A stretch of DNA of 5,799 nucleotides from an uncultured Spirochaetaceae bacterium (GTDB taxonomy: Bacteria; Spirochaetota; Spirochaetia; Treponematales; UBA12059): the NCBI GenBank assembly GCA_938004315.1, contig CALKWG010000298.1, forward strand, positions 1-5,799, given 5' to 3'. Shown here in pieces: positions 1-4,790 of this stretch. Both the position numbers and the translations under genes were made by a program. The notes beneath the pieces were generated by a model. The model saw only the letters and a program-made list of their open reading frames with translations. It was not told the origin of the DNA and searched no databases. How positions within the stretch are numbered: position 1 is the stretch's first letter; each line of letters opens with the position of its first letter.

Positions 1-471
1 GCCGAAGCCAGGATACATAGCATGTCGCTGCTCTATGACAAGCTTTATAGAAGCGGCGGACGCGGCGAGCTGCCTATAGATACTTACCTATCGGCTTTGA
101 TCGACGAGATACTGGCAAATTTTCCGAATGGGCGAGAGCTGCGGGTCGAAAAACACATACAAGTGTTCGTGCTCGACGCCGAGCGGCTGCAGGCCATCGG
201 CATCATCGTCAACGAAGTCATAACCAACGCGATGAAGCACGCCTTCAAGGGCTGCAAGGGCGGATCGATCGCGATTTCAGTCGAAAATAACGGCGGGCTC
301 GTAAGCATCTCGATTCAGGACGACGGGCCGGGCATTCCAGACGCCGTAGACCTGGCGAGCCCATCGGGCTTCGGCCTCCAGCTCATTGACGGCTACGCTA
401 AGCAGCTGAAAGCCGACTTGATCGTAAGCCGCCAACACGGCACGAGGGTGGAGCTAAGCTTCAAGGCATAA
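1..471 (+). CDS. Sensor histidine kinase, C-terminal part (HisKA_2 / HATPase), 5' end missing
   Basis: The reading frame is open from base 1, so the ATG at 22 is internal and the true start lies before the window. 156 residues are visible. They begin inside the dimerisation/phosphoacceptor region: RIHSMSLLYDKLYRS matches the end of a HisKA_2 domain (family pattern RIxSMxLxHExLY), so the phosphorylated His itself is upstream. The ATP-binding domain follows: N-box NEVITNAMKHAF (about 71-82, encoded from 211), G1 box DDGPGIP (about 107-113), and G2 box GFGLQLI (about 123-129). The domain ends in a normal beta strand (TRVELSFKA) before TAA, so the 3' end looks intact. Kinases of this class autophosphorylate on His and pass the phosphate to a response regulator. 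The sensor domain and partner regulator are not visible, so the signal is unknown. No obvious terminator follows. The family call is firm; the substrate is not. Confidence 0.93.
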   Translation, partial: AEARIHSMSLLYDKLYRSGGRGELPIDTYLSALIDEILANFPNGRELRVEKHIQVFVLDAERLQAIGIIVNEVITNAMKHAFKGCKGGSIAISVENNGGLVSISIQDDGPGIPDAVDLASPSGFGLQLIDGYAKQLKADLIVSRQHGTRVELSFKA

Positions 472-511
472 GGCGGCACGACTTGGCTATCGCACTTGGA
501 TGACGGCGGGA

Positions 512-565
512 ATCTCATGAGATGATCTTTACATCTCATGAGACTTGGAACGCATCTCATGAGAT
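512..565. repeat. Array of three 12-bp palindromes phased at 21 bp (probable operator array)
   Basis: ATCTCATGAGAT occurs at 512-523, as ATCTCATGAGAC at 533-544 (one mismatch), and again at 554-565, where the palindrome extends to 16 bp (GCATCTCATGAGATGC, 552-567). Centres are at 517.5, 538.5 and 559.5, exactly 21 bp apart, about two turns of B-DNA. The 9-bp spacers (gatctttac, ttggaacgc) are unrelated, so only the palindromes are conserved. This is the usual look of several dimers of one regulator binding side by side on the same DNA face. The array lies 40 bp after the kinase stop and about 210 bp before the transporter start, on the side where it could control the transporter. The binding protein is unknown; I do not recognise the motif as that of a named regulator. 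Confidence 0.75.
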
Positions 566-596
566 GCACGGCATAAGCCATAAGTTCTGCACCGTC

Positions 597-632
597 ATCT
601 CAGTTAAATGTAAATAGCCATCTCGCTGAGAT
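597..632. repeat. Degenerate continuation of the palindrome array
   Basis: A half-site ATCTCAG (597-603) is followed by ATCTCgctGAGAT (620-632), which keeps both 5-bp outer arms of the 12-bp motif but has an extra base in the middle. ATCTCAG at 597-603 and CTGAGAT at 626-632 are also perfect reverse complements. Start positions 597 and 620 lie 43 and 66 bp after the third intact copy, close to but not exactly multiples of 21. They read as weaker or decayed sites for the same regulator. Less certain than the three intact copies. Confidence 0.45.
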
Positions 633-653
633 TTATGCAAAAGCTAAGGACAA

Positions 654-672
654 GGGCGATCGCCCGCTAGCG
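654..672. other. Two abutting perfect palindromes in the intergenic region
   Basis: GGGCGATCGCCC (654-665) is a perfect 12-bp palindrome and CGCTAGCG (665-672) shares its last base. As RNA, the first would make only a 4-bp stem with a GATC loop, and no T-run follows directly (the T-rich stretch is at 709-717), so it is a poor terminator. It may be a protein site or chance. Between here and the promoter at 719 nothing else stands out. Confidence 0.3.
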
Positions 673-718
673 AAACTCACCTCCCTACTTTCCGCCATTC
701 CCGCCCGTTTATTTTTGA

Positions 719-747
719 TTGCGCCACCAACCAAAGTAAGTTAAACT
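719..747 (+). promoter_or_regulatory. Possible sigma70-type promoter of the sugar transporter gene
   Basis: TTGCGC (719-724) and TAAACT (742-747) are separated by 17 bp. The -10 box matches 4 of 6 consensus bases and the -35 box matches 3 of 6. Transcription would start near 754, leaving a leader of about 20 nt that carries the Shine-Dalgarno sequence. An alternative is TTGATT (715-720) with TAAGTT (737-742), 16 bp apart. Both are weak, as expected for a regulated promoter, and neither is proven. Confidence 0.3.
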
Positions 748-754
748 ATTTAAC
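740..754. promoter_or_regulatory. AT-rich inverted repeat over the -10 region (possible operator)
   Basis: GTTAAA (740-745) and TTTAAC (749-754) are perfect 6-bp inverted arms around CTA. The element covers the candidate -10 box and transcription start of the transporter gene and ends 20 bp before its ATG. A protein bound here would block RNA polymerase. Its sequence is unrelated to the ATCTCATGAGAT array, which implies a second regulator if it is functional. Another GTTAAA occurs at 603-608 without a partner arm. Confidence 0.4.
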
Positions 755-774
755 CAATACAGAAAGGCGGAACC

Positions 775-2451
775 ATGAGCCAAACGTCGGCCGAACGGCC
801 CTTAAAGACTATCAACTGCGTCGCCTACGGCGTGGGCGACCTCTACGGCGGCGGGTCGTTCTTCATCGTGAGCACCTTCGCCATGTACTACCTGGTGGCG
901 GTGGTGGGCATGTCGCCCATCTTTGCCGGGCTCATACCGGGGCTGGGTAAGGTCTGGGACTCTATCTCCGACCCGCTGATGGGCTATATAAGCGACCATA
1001 CGCAGAGCAGGCGCGGACGGCGGCGCGTGTTCTTCCTTATCGCGATAGCGCCCATAGCCCTGACCTTCACCCTGATCTGGATGCCCGTCGGCTTCGCGAG
1101 CGACTGGGCGCTCTTCGCCTACTACTTCCTAGCCTACCTGGCCTTCTATACGACCACGACGATGGCCCTCGTCCCCTACTCCGCCTTGAGCGCGGAAATG
1201 ACCCGGGACTTCAAGGGCCGTAACAAACTTACCGGCTTTAGGATGTTCTTCTCGATGTTCGCTACGCTCTTAGCCGGGCTCTTCGCCCAGCCCCTGATCA
1301 ACGGAGCCGGGGGCGGCAGGCAAGGCCACCTGATCATGGGCCTGGCCTTCGGACTCTTCTTCGCCCTGCCCTGGCTCTTCGTCTACCTAGGCACCTGGGA
1401 ACTACCCTACGAGCGGAGCCAAGGGGGCCTGTCGGAGGTCTTTAAAGAGTTCCGCTCCATCGCGAAAAACCGCAGTTTCCGCCTGCATATAGCCATGTAC
1501 ATCGCCGCTTACGGCGCTATGGACATACTCATGGCCTGGTTCAAGTTCTACCTTTTGGATTACATCGGCAAGGGCGGCTTCGTCACCATCGGCTTAGGCA
1601 GCCTCCTCATCACGCAAATTCTGGCGCTGCCCATTTACGTGAGCCTGGCCAACCGCCGCGGGCACGCCTTCGCCTACCGCCTGGGCCTGGGCATCTGGCT
1701 CTCGGCCATGGTCGCCATGTTCTTCCAAGGCCCGAATTCGCCGGTTTGGCTGCTGGCGCTTAACTGCGTGGCCATAGGCGCGGGCCTGGGCGCCGGCACG
1801 CTCATACCCTTCCAGATCTTGCCCTTCGTGACCGACGTGGACGAGCTCATCACCGGGCGTAAGCGCGCCGGGCTCTACGCCGGCGCCATGACCCTGATCC
1901 GTAAGCTCATACAGGGCGCTTTCGTCCTGCCGCTCCTAGGCCTCCTCCTATCGACGATAGGCTACCTGGGGCCGGTGCCGCGAGCCTTTACCGAGGAGCA
2001 ATTCTACGGCGAGCTCAAGCCGCGGGTCGAAGCCGCCTCGGGGCCGGGAGCCTGGGCGAGCGTCGAGAGAAGCTATAATGAAGTTCGGCCGGGTTATTAC
2101 GCCCTGTCGGTGGCGGCGAGCGCGGCTGACAAACGCGACCTGAGGCGCGTCCTGGACCGTGCCAAATACAAAGGCTTCGGGGCGGAGAAGGAGCCCTTGA
2201 ACCTGATCCAGGCGCCCGATACCGTATCGGCCCTGCGCTATCTCTTCGTCCTCAGCCCCGCCCTGCTCATAGCCTTAGGCATAGCCGTGTCCTTCCGCTT
2301 CCCCATAAACCCGACCAGCCACGCGGCCATGAGCGCGGAGCTGGCCCGGCTCAAGGCCGGCGGGGACAGGTCCCAGGCGAGCCCCGAGGCGCGCGCGGTC
2401 TGCGAGCGCTTGTCCGGCCTAGCCTACGACGAGCTCTTTCAGGAATCCTAG
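775..2451 (+). CDS. GPH-family (MFS_2) sugar/glycoside:cation symporter
   Basis: 558 residues; an inner-membrane permease of the glycoside-pentoside-hexuronide:cation symporter family, which imports sugars or glycosides with H+ or Na+. The N-terminal half carries the family signature around residues 57-84 (GKVWDSISDPLMGYISD followed by RRGRRR), then VPYSALSAEMTRD (133-145) and GRNKLTGFR (148-156). The second half has the conserved segment TDVDELITGRKRAGLYAG (353-370). About twelve hydrophobic segments are visible. The ATG at 775 is supported by the purine-rich AGAAAGGCGG at 761-770, 4 nt before it. The protein is longer than the usual 450-500 residues because about 75-85 mostly polar residues (about 401-485) sit between the last two membrane segments; a polar tail of about 45 residues ends it. 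The substrate cannot be read from sequence, and no glycosidase neighbour is in view. The 3' end overlaps the convergent metal transporter gene by 33 bp. Confidence 0.93.
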   Translation: MSQTSAERPLKTINCVAYGVGDLYGGGSFFIVSTFAMYYLVAVVGMSPIFAGLIPGLGKVWDSISDPLMGYISDHTQSRRGRRRVFFLIAIAPIALTFTLIWMPVGFASDWALFAYYFLAYLAFYTTTTMALVPYSALSAEMTRDFKGRNKLTGFRMFFSMFATLLAGLFAQPLINGAGGGRQGHLIMGLAFGLFFALPWLFVYLGTWELPYERSQGGLSEVFKEFRSIAKNRSFRLHIAMYIAAYGAMDILMAWFKFYLLDYIGKGGFVTIGLGSLLITQILALPIYVSLANRRGHAFAYRLGLGIWLSAMVAMFFQGPNSPVWLLALNCVAIGAGLGAGTLIPFQILPFVTDVDELITGRKRAGLYAGAMTLIRKLIQGAFVLPLLGLLLSTIGYLGPVPRAFTEEQFYGELKPRVEAASGPGAWASVERSYNEVRPGYYALSVAASAADKRDLRRVLDRAKYKGFGAEKEPLNLIQAPDTVSALRYLFVLSPALLIALGIAVSFRFPINPTSHAAMSAELARLKAGGDRSQASPEARAVCERLSGLAYDELFQES

Positions 2452-3402
2452 GAAGGGCCAGGCCGTATAGAGCGAGAAAGCCAAGATGAGCGCGTAGGAG
2501 GCCAGCTCCAGGCCGCCGGAGACGGCGGCCACCGCGCGCTCGCGCCGCTTGATCGCGTTAAAGAAGCGCTCCCGGCCGAACCAGGCCAGGTAAGCGGCAG
2601 CCGAGACCACGAGGCCCTGCCCCAAGGCGATGAAGAGGAGCGCGGCCACGCCTAGGAGCGGCGAGCCCAAGTACAGGGCGAAGAGCATGACCATGATAGA
2701 GCCGGTGCAGGGCACGAGACTCGTGAGGAACACGACGGCGTAGCGGCCCCTACCCGCGCCCGAGGGCCCATGATCGTGGGCGTGGCTGAAATGCCGTAGC
2801 TTGTTCACGATGAGCGCCGCCGCGATCAGGGCCAGGATGAGAAGGCTCCCGCCGTCGGCCCAGGCCAGGGCGGTCTCCGCGCTCGTCAGGCTGGCCACCG
2901 CGCCGCGTAAGAGGCTCAAAACCCCTATAACGAGGCCGCCCGAGGCGGTGTGAGTGAGGGCGGAGAGGAAGCCGGCGGCCATAGGCTCCCAGGCCTTGGC
3001 CTTGGCGCCGATGAAGAGCGAGAAGACCACGGTCTTGCGGTGTCCCGGGCCAGCGGCGTGGGCTAAGCCGTACACGAAGGCTATGCCCAATACGGCCAAG
3101 GCGGCTCGCCGCGCGCCGGATTCCGCGCCTTCCTCGCTCTCGGTCGCCCGGCCGAAGGCCTCGGCCAGGCTTTCTCGGAAGCGCAGTTGTAGGGCGACCA
3201 GGGGGGCCGGTACGGCTTTGGCGGCCGGCGCCGGCGGCGCAGGCGCGGCGGCCTCGGCAGGCGGGCTATAGAAGGGATTGGCGTGGGCTAATGCGCCGCC
3301 GAGGATGAAGGCTAAGGCGAGCGCGGCCGCCGGGCTAGTCAGACGGCATCGCGCCAGGCGGGCGCCCGCGCTGGCAGGCTTAGAGGCGTATGACGATTTC
3401 AT
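2419..3402 (-). CDS. NicO/RcnA-type nickel/cobalt-family membrane transporter
   Basis: 327 residues; a polytopic inner-membrane transporter of the NicO family, whose members move Ni2+ or Co2+ (RcnA exports them). Family motifs are clear: HAAGPGHRK (115-123), THTASG (150-155) and SLVPCTGS (228-235). A His-rich stretch, HFSHAHDH (204-211), lies in the loop between membrane segments, as in metal exporters. The N-terminus is a signal-like sequence with a long n-region, hydrophobic core about 24-38 and possible cleavage after AHA (about 39-41). An Ala/Pro-rich linker (about 47-68) precedes the first core segment near 100. The start overlaps the upstream DUF1007 gene by 23 bp with no clear Shine-Dalgarno, so translation is probably coupled. 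No in-frame GTG or TTG offers a better start before the hydrophobic core. Direction of transport and metal are inferred only from family; the DUF1007 pairing is typical. Confidence 0.88.
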   Translation of the reverse strand: MKSSYASKPASAGARLARCRLTSPAAALALAFILGGALAHANPFYSPPAEAAAPAPPAPAAKAVPAPLVALQLRFRESLAEAFGRATESEEGAESGARRAALAVLGIAFVYGLAHAAGPGHRKTVVFSLFIGAKAKAWEPMAAGFLSALTHTASGGLVIGVLSLLRGAVASLTSAETALAWADGGSLLILALIAAALIVNKLRHFSHAHDHGPSGAGRGRYAVVFLTSLVPCTGSIMVMLFALYLGSPLLGVAALLFIALGQGLVVSAAAYLAWFGRERFFNAIKRRERAVAAVSGGLELASYALILAFSLYTAWPFLGFLKELVVG

Positions 3403-4009
3403 CGGGGTAGATGGTAAGGAGACCGGGGGCGGGCCTGGTATAGGTGGTCATGTCCTGCGGTCCTCCTTGGGGATTATAATAGACGGGGAAGCGTCGATCC
3501 GACTCCACGGAGAAGCGAGGCGTAGCGGCTCCTTCACGTCGCTGGGTGAAGCCCGGCTGGCCGAGGTACCTGACGGCGCTGTAATACGTGGTATCGAAGA
3601 CGGCGACGCTAAAGCCGCCTGAGTACGACGCGTCCAAGGGCACATAGAAGCGATAGACGATGCGGTTAGCCCGGAGCTCGGCGCCGAACTGCGTCACGGC
3701 CTTGGGGCTCTCCCGCTTATCGCCGCGGCGCAGCAGAGTATAGAAGCCGTAGCGACGCAGATTGATGAACGCGCCATTATAGAGCTCGTCCTGCAGCGCC
3801 CGGCTTAGGGGTCCCGAGGCGGGGAGCATGAAGTCGTTCTTTATTTGAGCGCTGAACACCGGGTCGAAGCTCCACTCCTGCCAGAAGCCCAGGCAGCGAT
3901 CGCCGTCGAAATCGAAGCTCAGGCTCACGTCTATGAACACGTGGGGATGGGCGAAGGCCGTCGCGCTCGTCGCGGCAGCGAGCGCCAGGGCGATGATGGC
4001 TTTGCGCAT
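3380..4009 (-). CDS. Secreted DUF1007-family protein, partner of the NicO transporter
   Basis: 209 residues, a normal length for the family. Residues 1-20 are a clean Sec signal peptide ending AFA, so the mature protein would begin HPHVFIDV; this His-Pro-His start is the hallmark of DUF1007 proteins and a plausible metal ligand. Other typical stretches are WSFDPVFSA (46-54), LRRYGFYT (84-91) and VFDTTYYSAV (137-146). The protein probably sits in the periplasm. Such proteins are commonly encoded next to NicO/RcnA-like permeases and are thought to assist metal handling, but their biochemical role is not established. Here the permease gene begins inside the last 23 bp, and msrA ends 50 bp upstream on the same strand, so the three likely share a transcript. 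Only a weak ribosome site (TCTGGG) precedes the ATG. The family call is strong; the function is inferred. Confidence 0.88.
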   Translation of the reverse strand: MRKAIIALALAAATSATAFAHPHVFIDVSLSFDFDGDRCLGFWQEWSFDPVFSAQIKNDFMLPASGPLSRALQDELYNGAFINLRRYGFYTLLRRGDKRESPKAVTQFGAELRANRIVYRFYVPLDASYSGGFSVAVFDTTYYSAVRYLGQPGFTQRREGAATPRFSVESDRRFPVYYNPQGGPQDMTTYTRPAPGLLTIYPDEIVIRL

Positions 4010-4059
4010 ACCCAGAGAATACCAGAAGCGCGGCTTAAGGTAACAGCCTACGCCGACTT

Positions 4060-4695
4060 TTACTGCCCCAATTTCTCTACGAAGCTTTCCGCCTTCCTCA
4101 CCTTAGGCGCGACGACGATTTGGCAGTATCCGTAGTTGGGATTCTTTCGGAAGAAGTCCTGGTGGTACTCCTCGGCTACCCAGAAGGTATCGAGCGCTTT
4201 GAGCTCGGTGACGACGGGGTCGCGGTACTCAGTCGCGGCGGCGGCGATCGCCCCCGCGGCGGCAGCGCGCTGCTCGTCGCCCTGGTACAGGACGATGGAC
4301 CTATACTGCGGGCCGATGTCGGCGCCCTGCCTGTCCTCGGTCGTGGGGTCGTGTATCGTAAAAAAAAGCTCGAAGAGCTCCTTGAGCCCGACCTGAGCCG
4401 GGTCGTACCAGATGCGGACGACCTCGGCGTGCCCGGTAAGGCCGCTGGTCACCTGCTCGTAGCTCGGGTTCTGCCGTGAGCCGCCGGCGTAACCCGATTC
4501 GACGTCCTTGACGCCGGGAACTATCTCGAAAGCCGCCTCGAGGCACCAAAAACAGCCGCCACCGACGACCAGATTCGCTAAGCCGCTCCTATCCACCTTC
4601 GCTATCCTTTCCTGATCCGCAGCCGGGGAGCCGGTCGCCGAACAGGCGCCCAGAGTCGCGACCGTAATCATTACACTCACTATAAGGTATCGCAT
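4060..4695 (-). CDS. msrA: Peptide methionine-S-sulfoxide reductase MsrA, probable lipoprotein
   Basis: 211 residues. MsrA reduces the S epimer of methionine sulfoxide in oxidised proteins. The active-site motif GCFWC is at 47-51 with catalytic Cys48. Further conserved blocks are GHAEVV (88-93), DIGPQYRS (126-133), AEEYHQDF (174-181) and NYGYCQ (187-192), whose Cys191 is the likely resolving cysteine. The catalytic domain runs about 41-210; there is no fused MsrB or thioredoxin domain. An N-terminal hydrophobic stretch (4-17) leads to LGAC (15-18), a slightly loose lipobox, so Cys18 is probably lipidated and the enzyme faces the periplasm or outer leaflet. The ATG at 4695 is the first possible start, since TAG lies in frame six codons before it. 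No Shine-Dalgarno is visible. DUF1007 and NicO genes follow on the same strand. Enzyme identity is near certain; lipidation is inferred. Confidence 0.96.
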   Translation of the reverse strand: MRYLIVSVMITVATLGACSATGSPAADQERIAKVDRSGLANLVVGGGCFWCLEAAFEIVPGVKDVESGYAGGSRQNPSYEQVTSGLTGHAEVVRIWYDPAQVGLKELFELFFTIHDPTTEDRQGADIGPQYRSIVLYQGDEQRAAAAGAIAAAATEYRDPVVTELKALDTFWVAEEYHQDFFRKNPNYGYCQIVVAPKVRKAESFVEKLGQ

Positions 4696-4701
4696 ATGCA
4701 G

Positions 4702-4730
4702 AAGATACTACGACGGGAACCAGGGGTAAA
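4702..4730 (-). promoter_or_regulatory. Possible promoter of msrA giving a leaderless transcript
   Basis: On the minus strand TTTACC (4730-4725) and TATCTT (4707-4702) are exactly 17 bp apart, each with 4 of 6 matches to the sigma70 consensus. Only 6 nt separate the -10 box from the msrA ATG, so transcription would begin at or next to the start codon. That would agree with the lack of a Shine-Dalgarno sequence. It would also drive the DUF1007 and NicO genes downstream. Based on pattern matching only. Confidence 0.35.
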
Positions 4731-4744
4731 GCGAAGGATGACTA

Positions 4745-4769
4745 CGGCGGCCGATTTGACCGGCCGCCG
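4745..4769 (-). terminator. GC-rich hairpin after the barrel-protein gene (possible terminator)
   Basis: CGGCGGCCG (4745-4753) and CGGCCGCCG (4761-4769) are perfect 9-bp inverted arms around a 7-nt loop. The hairpin starts 21 nt after the stop of the outer-membrane gene and precedes the possible msrA promoter, where a terminator would be expected. No T-run follows it on the minus strand, so it is not a classical intrinsic terminator; it could instead stabilise the 3' end or pause polymerase. An alternative smaller stem, GCCGG (4766-4770) with CCGGC (4777-4781), overlaps one arm. Confidence 0.4.
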
Positions 4770-4790
4770 GGCTTCGCCGGCTCGAGGATT

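Noticed and set aside
22..24. ATG as the start of the histidine kinase gene
   Set aside because: The frame is open to base 1 and the codons before the ATG (AEARIHS) continue a recognisable HisKA_2 motif, so this Met is internal.
512..565. CRISPR array
   Set aside because: Repeats are 12 bp with 9-bp spacers, far below CRISPR dimensions, and no cas gene is present.
393..581. Minus-strand frame of 62 codons with repeated LMR units
   Set aside because: The heptad-like repeat is a by-product of the 21-bp DNA period (7 codons); the frame overlaps the kinase gene and has no known motif.
700..720. Intrinsic terminator for the kinase gene at the T-rich stretch
   Set aside because: No stem-loop lies directly before the T-rich bases; the stretch more likely belongs to the transporter promoter.
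2419..3402. The NicO protein acting as a DsbD/CcdA-like electron carrier for the exported MsrA
   Set aside because: DsbD/CcdA-type carriers need a pair of membrane cysteines; here only Cys232 lies in the membrane core (Cys19 is in the signal region), and the metal-family motifs are intact.
2954..3622. Plus-strand open frames opposite the NicO and DUF1007 genes
   Set aside because: They are low-complexity, Ala/Arg/Gly-rich shadows of well-supported minus-strand genes.
4010..4059. Terminator between msrA and the DUF1007 gene
   Set aside because: Only a 4-bp stem (GGCT/AGCC) can form and no T-run follows on the minus strand.
3845..4479. Plus-strand open frames opposite DUF1007 and msrA
   Set aside because: The minus-strand proteins carry clear family motifs; these opposing frames show none and have no ribosome site.
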